A stretch of 64,000 bases of DNA from Amoebophrya sp. A120 (lineage: Eukaryota > Sar > Dinophyceae > Syndiniales > Amoebophryaceae), in contig CAJINV010000010.1 of assembly GCA_905178155.1 (NCBI GenBank), positions 3,616,587-3,680,586 on the forward strand, given 5' to 3'. The notes below the pieces were generated by a model that worked only from the letters and a program-made list of their open reading frames with translations, was not told the DNA's origin and made no database searches. Both the position numbers and the translations under genes were made by a program. The first letter of the stretch is position 1; each line of letters begins with the position of its first letter. Below, piece after piece: positions 11,032 to 23,500 of the stretch.

Positions 11032-12613
11032 ATGAGCCTGCTTCGGTTGTGCGCCGTGTGTTGCGGCGGGGAGAAAGACCAGGCAACTTCGTCAGGCGGA
11101 CCCGTCGTGTTTGGGACGGGCAATAATACTTCTAGCAATGGGACGAACGGTATGAGAGTGCACAACTCCCCCTCCTTCTTATTTCTCATGCAAGATTCCA
11201 AATCCACCCTTTGCCTGTTAGCACTGTTTGCATGACAGATTCCAGAATCCAAAATAGCACTGCAATCCTCTAGAAATTTGTCATGCAGAAGCTGCATCTT
11301 TGCCAGCGCTTGTGTTGCTGTTCATGCAAAACAAGTGAGTGTGAGGGGGAGGGGGAGTGGTGCACTCTCATAAACGGCACATCGACAAGGAATCTCCGGG
11401 CGAGTTTCTCCCCGCAAGCAGAGGGAGAAGCTCTGTCGCCGGCGGAGCAGGTACTTCTAAGGGTTTTGTTTAGTTTGTATTCGTGCAAGAGAAAAAAGAA
11501 TTGCAATGTAAAGTTGTCCATGACAAAGTTGGAAAACTACATCTTCTACCAGATATCCCGTGGTACTGACGACGACCTCGACTTTGGGAGCGACCACGAT
11601 ACAGACAACCCCTTTCACTATGACAACATCAATTCCAGTGGGGGAAAAAGGAGTTCCAGAATATCCTTCGGCCTCGGGAACGTGGTCGAATACGAAATCG
11701 AATCCGAAAATGAAAATGCGGGAAGTCCAGACACCAGTCCGGACAGTGGCGGCCAAAATAGATCGTCGTTTAACAATGGATATCAACTGTAAAAATGTCT
11801 GGGTCTGGAAGATTCTGACACTTGTCACGCACGTTTTGCATGAGCCATGATGTCTGTGATCCATACCCTAGCAATACAGATTTTTTGAGGGCTTCTCGAT
11901 GCCTATTTCGCATGACAAATACCTTCTCAGCGTAGCAAAAATTGCATTCCCTTTGGTACTCATGCAATACAGATTTTTTTGGAATCCAAACGCAGCATCA
12001 CAAGTTGCATTCTTCCACACCCACACACTTTTACATTTGATAATGGAAGTAGCAATTCTTTTGCTCTCGACCCCGCAGAAGACTCCCCGGTTTTGTTGTC
12101 CAGCAACAGCGAGCCTGAGTCAGATGACGGCGCGGATAGGTTGGTGGCGAAGGACTGGGTATTTGTGTATGATCAGGATGATGTTTGTCGTACAAGAACT
12201 GTTTATGTTTTGTTATGTACAACTATGGACACAGTCAACACGGATGGAAGTGCAATGGTTGCGATGCATGCGGTACGGGTTCGGAATACTCGAATTCGCA
12301 AAAGAACGTCGATACGGACTCTTTGGTGCAAAAAATAATTGCACCAAATAAAAATCCTCAGGTCGAAATGCAGAAGCGCGCGATGGCAGAGCGGATGGGC
12401 CGAAATAAGCCGGAGGGGGAACAAGGTCCAGATGGTGAAAAACCAAAAAAGCAAAAACTCCGATTTTTCAAGCGAAGACAGGATTCCATAGTGCTCCCCC
12501 CGGCGCCGGAGAAAGGCTGCTTGAGGAAAAGTAGTGCCTACTCTGCGGATATGGAGTCTCCGGACGGGCTGGCGCAGATGTACGGAATAACCCCCAATTT
12601 AGATTACGTCTGA
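11032..12613 (+). CDS. Gene 3: unknown acidic Ser/Asn-rich protein, 296 aa
   Basis: Exons: 11032-11150, 11378-11450, 11553-11780, 12048-12139, 12235-12613 (891 nt, 297 codons, stop 12611-12613). The first residues include a Cys cluster (MSLLRLCAVCCGG) that could be palmitoylated. Most of the chain is low-complexity and acidic, with a CNGCDACGTG knot in the middle and a basic stretch (KPKKQKLRFFKRRQD) before the end; a SSRISFG segment fits the RVxF-type phosphatase docking pattern. Two inverted-repeat insertions and two GT-AG introns (11451-11552; 12140-12234) are removed. The first GT-AG intron has no in-frame stop, so its removal rests on splice sites alone. No family recognised. Confidence 0.75.
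11151..11372. mobile_element. Introner-like element, family D
   Basis: Perfect duplication AACGG (11146-11150, 11373-11377). Arms AGTGCACAACTCCCCCTCC / GAGTGGTGCACTCTCATA. Joins Asn-Gly to Thr-Ser. Confidence 0.94.
11781..12042. mobile_element. Introner-like element, family A, reverse orientation
   Basis: Perfect duplication ATGGA (11776-11780, 12043-12047). The interior reads as the reverse complement of the copy at 16082-16343. The right arm is worn (CACACCCACACAC in place of CCAGACCCAGACA). Confidence 0.93.
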
Positions 12614-14592
12614 ATATTTAGAGAGTGACATGATGATCCTGCGCCACAGGAATCCTTTTCAGTACGAGAGAAAAGAGTTTTTCAAAAGAAATAAATCGCC
12701 GCTGGACAGTCCTCGTTCGCCTGTTTTAGCGCTTCGTTCACTTCTATACTCCATAACTCCTTCCCCATCCCCCTCCCCGCGCGATTTAGGATCCCTGCCA
12801 GTTACGGACGGTGCCTGCTCGGCTTGCTGTTTGTTTGCCCCACTCAATTACTTATTTTAGTAAGTTTACTACCTGCGAAGCGACCCCATACCCCTACTAG
12901 CTCGTTCCTTAGTAGTTCTGTGAGACTCGTATTTGGTCGTAGTCATAGAAAGCTCACGTAGTCCTGCGCAGAGCACACGCGACCCTACTGTGTTTTGCCT
13001 CGTGTATCAAAAAATAAAAGAACGACCTTTTCGATAATTTATTGATTCCTTTGTGGTGAACAGCCAAACAAGCCAGAGCCATGCGCAAGACCGGCAAGCA
13101 TTAACATGTTAACAACCGAAATCACAGCGAGACGTGGTTCTTGTGAGGCATATGACCCACGGAGGATTGTTGAGATTTATGAGCTTATCGTGATCTTCCT
13201 GAAAGAAGTTTAAGTAACTTAGTCCTTCCTAGCAGCCGTGCTTGCGACACTAGCGACAGCAGGAGTTTTTTGAACGCCAGAGCAGCGACACGAAAGAACC
13301 GCTCTGAGTATAAGGAGAGCTTTTAGAATACCTAATAACTAGTACGCGAAATTTTTCACCGGTCTAGCTGTTGACTATCCACTACAACACAGGCAAGTAT
13401 AGGACGGCTTCAGGTGAACTTGTTTCTTTTTAGTTAGGTGATGATAGGTCGAAGATCGAGTAGGAAAAGCAAGAAGATTATGATATACAACAATACTCGT
13501 GTGTCCGTCGATGCAAGTCGTGCAACTCACGTTGTAATATTTCATTTTTTGATACGAGTATGTGTGGACCGTGGTCGCCCCTGAGATACTTGCTCATCTT
13601 CGTGGACAGCAAAAAATACATACAGGCTTCTTTACTTGTTTGTTTCTTCTGCCTAACTTGCAGTAGTTTAATACGCATCTTCACTGCAGCTCCTCCGCGC
13701 ATTTTGAAATAGGTACTAAATCTAACGATCAAAGAACCTCAGAAAGTAGAGGTTCTGACTGTCAGTACGACGACGTCCACCCAATACGCAAATAACAAGT
13801 CAAAAAAGTAAAATATACGAAGTACGACAAATAAGCTTTTTCAACGTCATCTCTGGGCTGTGGCGACGAGGAGTCCACCTTGGCTTGGCGGAATGCCAAA
13901 GGGGTTCTTGTACTTTTGGGAACTACAACAACTCGTCCTTCAGGTGGGGTTCTTGGTGTTCCGCTACAAACGAATCGTCGTCGTCTGGCGAAGTGCATTT
14001 TCGTCTTGATACCTCCCTTCGCAGAAGTACTAGATCATCGAAAGACATCAAATTCTCACAAGGAGCGTGTGCTGACTTTGCCTGTTGCGAGCCAGGCTTT
14101 GAAGGTGAGAGAGGACTTTATTTTCCGCTGCGCTAAGTTATAGTTGAAGTTCCGGTCGTCGTTTGGCGCCAACTCGATCGATGTCGAATCGCTTTCTGAA
14201 GAACTACAGTAGTATGGCAGATAGTTCTACTTCCCAATCTCTCTGTCTGCTTTTACTTTCATAACATTTTCTTGAAGTAGTTTTGAGTTTTCAGGTTTTT
14301 TTGTACATGAACGAAGTCAATGAGTGCCTGTTGAACTTTTTCATGGGGAGGAGGTTCTTGAGCATCTAGATGGGCAGTGATGAAAAATAGAACTACAGAA
14401 TTTGAATTCATTTCTGCTCACTCTTCTTCTACGCGGCCAGATCAGAGAGTGTGAAGAAGGTAATACAGGTAGTAGAGCCCTTATAATGTGGCTTGATTTC
14501 AAGAACATCAATCACTTTCACTTCTGTAGCATAAGGATAAGCCAGAAAGGAGGCCGCGGCAAGTAAAAAGTTTATTTGTAGTAGAAGAAAAG
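12614..14592. other. Intergenic, genes 3-4
   Basis: No supported gene and no inverted-repeat insertion. The frame at 12630-12860 is open and Pro/Ser-rich but has no other support; 13.4-14.5 kb carries short spurious frames on both strands. Confidence 0.5.
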
Positions 14593-17500
14593 ATGGCAAA
14601 CTCTTCCCCCGGGCGGTCCGGGGAAAATAATCACAATTCGAAAAACAACTCCGCCTTCCAGCTTGCCATATCAACTGCAAAAATGTCTGGGTCTGGAAGA
14701 TTGCCAGGTTTGTCATGCATATTTTGCATGGCTTATGATGCCTGTAGTGCATGACATAGCAGCACAGATTTTTGGAAGGCTTCCTGATGCCTATTCCGCA
14801 TGACAGATGCCGTCTCCGCGTAGCACAATCTGGGCTCCCCTTGCTGGTCATGCAATGCAGATTTTTTTAGAATCCAAAAACAGCATGACAAGTTGGGATC
14901 CTTCCAGACCCAGACATATCTGCAATGCATATGCCCGGTCGCTCTTCAATAGTACCAGGAACAACACTTCGGGTGGCGGCATGTCCGGATCGAGATCTGG
15001 CTCCCCCCCTCGCGGTATGACAGTGCACAACTCACCCTCCCCGTCATTTGCATAGCATGAACGGCAATACAAGCATAAGCAAGAGTGCCGGTTTTGCATG
15101 ACAAATTTGTACTGGATTGTAGTGCTACTTAGGCTACTAGAACGTGTAATGCAAACAGTGCCAAGAGGCAAAGGGTGAATTGGGTATTTTGCATGACAAA
15201 TGAGGGGGAGGGGGAGTTGTGCACTCTCATACGCGGCCACGGGAACAGCTCGGGAGGGAGTTCTGTTTTCACGCCAGGGAAAAATGACGTGTTCCGCAAC
15301 CAAATCAACTTCGAGAATCAGGAGAACATCATGCAGGCGGGTGCTTCTGGTACCAACCAGCAATTGAACACGATGAACTCTATGGGTGGAATTGCGAACC
15401 AGCAGCAGGGCGGATCATCCTCGAGCAGCAGTTCTTCCGGCGCGGTTTTACCGTCTCACGCGGCAGGTCGAGGAGGTCAAGATAGTGCCAACAACAGCAA
15501 TTCTTCCGCTTTCTACAAGCCGGAGAAGCACCGCGCGGAGAACAAGGAGAGCTTAGTGAAGAAGGAAGTGTCTTTCGCGTTTGCGCTGGTGAAAACCTTC
15601 AACCCGGCGGACGGACACACGATTATGCAATGCAAAAGTATCGCACTCGTAGTAATCACAATCATGCGTTACAAATCTCTATCGCAAGGTAAAACAGCAT
15701 GACAAATCCGACGCGTCATGCAGCTGAGCGAATTTGTAATGCAAGAATTACTACTACTAGTACGATGGTACTTTTGCAATGCATAACGATTGATGAAGAG
15801 CAGTTTGACATCGATCCGTTGCCGTATGACAGTGCGCAATTCCCTCTCCCCCTCATTTGTCATGCAAAATATGCCAACTCCAAATGCTGCCTCGTGGCAC
15901 CGTTTGCGTGACAGATTCTGGAAGTAGCGTAAACAGCACTGTACTACGCGCATGAAGAACTTGTCATGCGCAGGCTCCATGTGCGCTGGTGTCTCTATTG
16001 CTGCTTATGCAATACAAATGAGGGGGAGGGGGAGTTGTACACTGTCATATGCCGCCAGACTCCGCGGAACGGAAGGAGAAGTATTAAATGCAAAAATGTC
16101 TGGGTCTGGAAGATTGGAACTTGTGATGCTACTTTTAGATTCCATAAAAATCTGTATTGCATGACCAGCAAGAGGAGTCTAGTTTGTGCTACGCGGGGAG
16201 GGCGTTTGTCATGCGGAGGAGGCATCAGGAAGCCCCCTCAAAATCTGTGATGCGCGGTCGTGCATTACAGACATCCTGGGTCATGCAAAACATGCATGAC
16301 AAATCTCAGAATCTTCCAGACCCAGATATTTTTACATTTCATAAGAAGGAACGGAAAACAAGAAGAGGCACGGGCGGGTCCGCATTGTATGGGAAAAACA
16401 GGGACATCAACTCTGTCTTCAACCACGAAGACGATGATTCAGATGAGTTCCCCGCGATCTCCGATGCCTTCATGACAAAGGCAAAATCGCCCGTGAAACG
16501 CCTCCCTAGTCGGATCCGGAGGGACAGCATCGGCAACCTCGCGGCCTTTTTCGACCCGATGAGCGAGGAGAGCGAGGACCTTATCAACTGTAAAAATGTC
16601 TGGGTCTGGAAACTTGTGATGCTGGGTGGCGTCTCATGATGAGGCTACAGATGCTGGCTCAGCATGACAAGTTTCTGAGCTCTTAGGTGTTGCCTATTCT
16701 GCATGACAAACTGCGCTTCTGCATCACAGAAAAGCGGAGCTCTTGGGTAATGTGCATGACAGATTTAAGAGTCATGCCAGACAAGCATGACAAACCTTGC
16801 ATTCTTCCAGACCCAGACATTTTTACAGTTGATAGACCTGACGGGGGCCTTGAACCAGGCGAATTTGGAGCTGCAGAACCAACACTTATGGATTGCAAAA
16901 ATGTCTGGGTCTGGAAAGTTGGAACTTGTAATGCTGGCCTTGCATTCCTGTGAAATCTGTATTGCATGACCAAGAACAGTGGTAGCCTCTCATGTCGTAC
17001 AAAAACGTAGTTTCTCATGCGGAGTTCGTATGAGAAGGCGTGCTGCAACCTTGTCATGCTTTCCGGCATAAGGAAGTGACTTCCTTGTGCACATTTTAGC
17101 ATCACAAATTTCCAGACCCAGACATATTTGCATTTGATAACACTTTTCGGGCACTGATGTGTCGAATAACGTGGAAAAAAGGCGCGTTTCGGTCATCAGC
17201 GACAACAGTGACGACGTTTTCGCGGTGGGCGAGGAAGAGGCGAGGAGAAGCAGCGCGGCATCGGGGATGCAGGGTATAGGGAACGAATAGAACTTCTTGT
17301 TTCAACTACCCTTGCGATGTGGTCTCATTTGCATGATGACGTTTTGCAGCTAGCAACTTCCTACTGTGTTTGATGTTCGTGTCTTCTTCACTGAAGACAA
17401 ATAATTTTGAATGAGATAGAGATTCCGATATTGACACAAAACTATCAGGGACTAACGCGAACATTAACCAGCAAGAGCGGAATTCGGACTCTTTGTTCGG

Positions 17501-20500
17501 GGAAAACGAGCCGGACAAAATCGACCACATTCCGGAAGAGCCGGAGAAGGACGAAGACTCGTTTTTCAGCGGGTTAAACACCGAATTGTCCTCTATTCGG
17601 CAGGTCACCGGTACGAACGACTTCAACCAGCCTAACATCACCTTCCAACAGTCGAACTCCTCGCAGCATTCCATGCACAACCGCGCGCGGATCCTGACCC
17701 CGAACTCCCAACTGGGGACCCCGCGGAGCATCGACGGCAGCTCCAAACGACGACGGGTGAACAACCAGGGTAGCATATCGTATGTGAAAACTTGCCCACA
17801 CCATAATCACGATGGGAAATCTGCTAGACAAATCAACCAGCTTTGGTTGCTGCGCATGACAAGTTTGGCTGTGCAGTGTAATCCCGTTGAGCTAGCTCCA
17901 GCAGCATGACAGATCTAGCGAATCGTGCTGATTCGAGCGTCACAAATTCCGAAGCACAGCTAGAGAATGCGTCTCATGTATGACGCTCCGCATGAGAAAC
18001 ATTTTGACCATGCAGATTTGCATGACAGCTATCGGGTGGGGACGTTTCTACATAGGATACAGCAGGGACATCACGGGGCAGGTGAAGTCTATGGCGGATT
18101 TGATCGAGGACATGGATCCGGGACAGAAAAATCTGAGCGACCACTTCGACGCTGTGGCGGTATCTGAGTGTTTTATGTGCCGCTCGACGAGCACCTGATG
18201 TGAGTTATCATTCATCTAAATGCAGCACAAACAAGCTGCTCGTGTTCGTCCGCAGGCATAGGTCGCATGTTGTCATGTATGTTTTTTTGATTTTGTGTTT
18301 TTACTTTATCAAATCTAAGGAAAGTCGTTTTTTATCAGGTTCAGCAATCCGAGGAGGAGATCCGGCGTAAGTCTGTGATCAAGACCGAGGGCCGGGACCT
18401 GCTCGACGACGTTTCTTCCGTCGGTGACGACGAGGAGTGCGACACGCCTTCTTTCGGGAATTTTAAGTCTCCGAACAATAACCAGGAAAATAATAACCAG
18501 AAAACAAATCGGCACTCCTCCCGGTCCCGCGGGCGGACGTTCTCCTCAATTCCGGACGATTTGAAAAACCGAAACAGCAACATGCTCGCGGGAAATGGCT
18601 TGAAATTGGATTCAGAGAAAGCCCGGGATTCGCAATTTTCCAGTTCGGGTTGGGACAGCTCGGATATGAATGTTAACCGGCGGTCCTCTGTCTACTCGCC
18701 GAATCAGGCGGATCCTTTCAACTTCCAACCCGCGCCGGCACACTCGGTATGCATTGCAAATATGTCTGGGTCTGGAAGGTTGAAACTTGTGATGCGCATT
18801 TCAGAACACAGAAAAATCTCTCATGTATAGGCAGCCAAAGTTGCTCACTTTCTGTCACCAAAGTCAGGGATTTGTCATGCGGATTCGGCATTGCGAACGC
18901 TTCTCGAAACCTGTGATGCTAGAGCTTCCATGCCAGACCTTCTGTGTCATGCAAAAGCAGCATGATTCTTCCAGACCCAGACATTTTTGCATTTGATACT
19001 CGGTGTACGGAAACAATAACTCACCCGCGGCCCGATCGGACCGCGGCGAGTTGTCGCAATCGGACCGGAATTATGAATTGCAAATATAATTTCTGGGCCT
19101 GGAAGGATGCAAGGTTTGTCATGCTTGTCTGGCATGACTGAAAAGTTTGTGATGCGTGTCCAAGAAGAAACCCTTTTGCTTGTCATGCAAGATCGCAGTT
19201 TCTCATGCGGAAAGTGCACCACTAAGCAACGCAGATATAATTTCTCCTGCTGTGCTGTGCATTACAGAGCATTCGCTATTCGAAAACCAGCATGAGAAGT
19301 TTCCAGACCCAGGTTTTTTGTATTGCATAGGAATAACCGGCATAATACTTCGCGTCACAGCAACAGTCTGAACAACAGCAAACTGGACATCGACCTCCCG
19401 CCCGAGAAAAACAGTATCAAAGTCAGCAGAGAAGTGAAAAACGCGCTGGCAAACCGGCCGATCACCATCATTCCGCCAGACCAGTTGGCTGCGGCGCGGA
19501 ACAGTATGGACTCGAATTTGTCTGGTAGGAATAATAATGCTGTGCAGCCGTTGATGAATGTAGAGAACAACAACCGCAGGGCGTCGCGCGCAAGCAACGA
19601 GGAGTGGGACCCGCGGAGACGGTCCTATCAAAAGGAAAAATCCCCCCTCCCCATATCGAAAACGAAATTTGTGATGCTGTATTTGAGTACACAAATCAGG
19701 TTTGTATTGCAGAGAGGCATTGCGGCCAGATCCCCAGGCTAGGTAGGGGCGCATGGTTCTAGTTGTGCAGCATGGCAAACGGCTCCCCTTTAGGCCTCAC
19801 AGCATGACAAATCGCTTCCATAATGGGGCGGAAGTTTCTGCCCTTGTCTTCTTGCAAGACAAATGCGATCTGTGACCTCAAATCAGCAACACAAATTTCC
19901 GGAAACGTACCTGTTCGATATGGGGAGGGGGGATTTTTCTCTTTGATAGGTCCGCTTCTTTCATGATTGGCGACGTTTCCGCTTTGAATCAGACAGGAAC
20001 GAATAGTAACAATCGAGAAAACTCCGGCTCTCGGATGAACAACAGCCAGCTGAATCGGTCCAACCTTCTCTCTCCTCGGGCGAACGAGCAGATTGGTGGC
20101 GCCACTTCCAGTCGAAGCCGGGTGGGAATGTGGAAGTCGCCGATCCAGCAGAACCCGAATCGGTCGCTGTGGGGGATTAGTTTTGAAGAATTTAAGGAGA
20201 GGATCGGGGTGTCCGATGCGGACTTAGAGAAACACATTATTGACGCGATCGAGCGGTATAAAATGCCATTAGACGAATATGGGAGTGTCAGGATCGAAAT
20301 CAACAAAATCGAAAAACTTGTGATGCATAAAATCGATACCAGTTGGAGCCTCAGTTTCCAAGCGGCGCATGACAAATTTTAGGAGCACCAAAATCCAGTC
20401 TGTCATGCTGTTTGGGCAAAGGAGACTGCTCTTGTGATGCTACTCTGGCAGCAGATCGCCTTCCCCTAAACAGGCTTGCAATCGGGTTCATTTGCTTGCT

Positions 20501-23500
20501 CCCCAACACAGGCCATGCGTGCTCTACATTTTATGCATTACAAATTTTTATTCGATTTTGTCGATTTCGATCCTGACACTCCCATAACGAAATCGCGAAA
20601 GGAGCAGCGGTTGGGGGTGCTGGTGGATCTGCAGGAGGGGGAGGAGCAGCAGCTTCAAGTGCAACAGCAGGAGCAAGTAACTCATCATCATCTTCTTCTT
20701 CATCCGCAGCAGCAGCAGCGGCGTCCGAGCTAACGTCTCTCCACCTGGACGCAAAGAAACGCGCGGTGGGATTGTTGCCGGCTTACCCGCCCCTGTCGGT
20801 GCTGCAACAGCTGAACGATTGGCAGATCAAATCGGAGGATTTGCCCGTGGTGCGGAAGTTGCTAGCGGCGAATAATTCTGCTACCGCGAGTGGTGTGGAG
20901 AAGGAGCAACATGAGCAGTTTGTGGAGCAACTACGGCAAATCGCTTTTCTCGCGATAGAAAAAGTATCCACTGCAAATATGTCTGGGTCTAGAAGAGTGC
21001 GAGATTTGTCATGCTAGTCTGGCATGAATCTGAGCTCTGTATTGCGTGGCCAGGAACATCTCCTCTTGCCTGTCATGCGAAAGCGCAGTTTCTCATGCGG
21101 ACTGCACAACACAGAGCAACCAGAAAACCTGTTATGCTTGGCGGCGCATCACAGTGCGCTTGTTATTCACCGACAGGCATCACAAGTTCCAAGACCCAGA
21201 CACATTTGCAATGCATAAAAAGGGGTGATGGACAATGCGAAGCAGCACTACGACGAGAAGTTGCGGGTTTTTTACGAAAAGGAATTTTCGAGTTTGGAAA
21301 AAGAGATCGGGGAAAAGAAGGAGAAGGTGGAGAAACTAGCTGTGCATAAGGAAAAACTCGCGAAATTATTGCAGCAGAAGAACAACATTGAACAGACTTC
21401 GAAAGCGGAAAAGGCGCGGAACGATAGACGGAGGGAAGAAGTGAAAAATCAGAAAGAGTACGGGAAACAGGTATAGAATTTTCGAAGGATTTTTGATGTC
21501 GCATGGAAAATAGATGATCTGCATGATAAAAGCTTTTTCTCAGCTCTTATACGTGTTTTACTCTCGTTCTTCGTGTCGTGGATCGGATGAAATTGCTTCA
21601 TTTTTACTCTTGTGAAAATCAGCTCGAAATCCGGATCGCGGCGGCCCGTGCGCAAGTGAACCAGAGGCGACAAAACGTGAATCACCAGCTCGAACAGCAC
21701 TCGCTCATGACCGGAGCTGCTAGTGGGAACAACAACACAACTAATCTGAACCTCACGTCCCAAACCACGCTCACCAACGTCCTCCACCCGAATGCGCCGC
21801 AGCCAACCGAACAGGACCTGAAAGCGGCAAAAAAGGCGATTCAGATCCTACAAAAGGAGAATGAATCGCTGAAAAAACAGAACGAGCGGAAAAAACTCTC
21901 CCGCGACCTTTCGAAGTGGAAGAAGGGGTTAGGCAAGGATGTCGGGAACAAAAATCCGGACAAACTCTTTCTGTACCGAGACAGCGGCTTGGGGCACGAG
22001 CTGACGTTTACCGAAGGGTCGCTGCGCTGGAGTTTCACGCCGAGGGTGTCCGAGTTCTGCCCGTTGCGGTTGAACAACGACCATCCAAACGCGAAAAATC
22101 TGGCGAAAGACATGTACAATGCCTGTTGGGTGAAGTCGCGCGGGACTATTTTAGCGGCGGCGGTTTCGCCCAGAAAAAACGCCCCGAGTTCGCCTACTTC
22201 CGGCACAACTACCGATGGGCAATCCTGGCTGGTGATCTTCGGGCACATATCAAAATGAAAAATCGACCCTCCCCATAGCAAAAAAGGGATTTGTGTAGCA
22301 TGATTTGTGATCACAAAAGACGTTGTCATGCTAGAAGGGAAGAGATGGACCGACTGTAGTACTGGCTGGCGTTGGAAAACCTTGCATCTTCAACATGACA
22401 GGACGCAACTGGAAGCGGAGAACAGCATGACAGATTACCTGCAAGCGAGGGGGGCGCAGCTGCGTCTCTTGGCCTTCTAGCAAAACAACTCGACTTGTGT
22501 ATGCAAATACAGCATCACAAATTTACGTGTCGATATGGGGAAGGGGCATTTTTCCTCTCAATAGCACAGACTCGCCCAGATCGACCGGTTTTTGAAAGAC
22601 CTGGGTGGGATATTACAATGAAAAATGCCCCCACCCCAGCACTTGGCAGCATTTGTATTGCAAACCTTTCCAATGGAAACATTTCCCGTCTTGCATATAT
22701 CAGCATCACAAATGTGCCACTCTGAATAGCTCAAATCTGTGTTGTAAAGGAGCCCAAGAGCAGGCAGATGTGTTGTGCAGCAGATGCCTTGCGTGCCTAG
22801 ATTCTGCATCAGAGAGGCTCATAGTCCTTTCATGCAAGACAAAAAGCTTTCATTTGGAAACTTTGCATGAGAAACTTTTGCACGGGTTTGGGGGCAGTTT
22901 TCACTGTAATTCGGGATTACGGGCGTCACGTTTGAGGACCACGAGTCGTTTCTGATTTTCCACGTCATGGTGACCCCCAGCATCGAAGTCAACCCCTACG
23001 GCTTTTCTGAGGTTTACCCTACCCCCGGGAGCACGAAGCGCGCGTACTGGATGTTTGATTTGCGGTTGCCGCGGTCGTATCAACTGCAAAAATAAATGCC
23101 TGGGTCTGGAAGAGTGTAAACTTGTCATGCAGGTTTTACATAACCCATGAGGTCCGGCATGCGGGATCTAGCATGACAGACTCTACTGCGAGGTCTCTGT
23201 CATGCCTCGACTGCATGAGAAACTCGAAACTCCCTCCCAACTTGGTCGAAAGTGGACAGCTTTCGGCACTCATGCAACACAAATTTTTGCATGATTCCGA
23301 TTTAGCATGACAAGTTGCAATCTTCCAGACCCAGACCTATTTGCAGTCCATAAGTCGGAACTCATAAGGTTCGCCGCACACATCCACGACGTGGACTGGA
23401 TCTCGAAGTTGCAGTGCACCGCAAAACCGACGCCGGGGGTGGATCAGAAGATGGTGCAGACGGCGATTGACGATTGTCTGGTATAGAACAAGTTAGAGCT

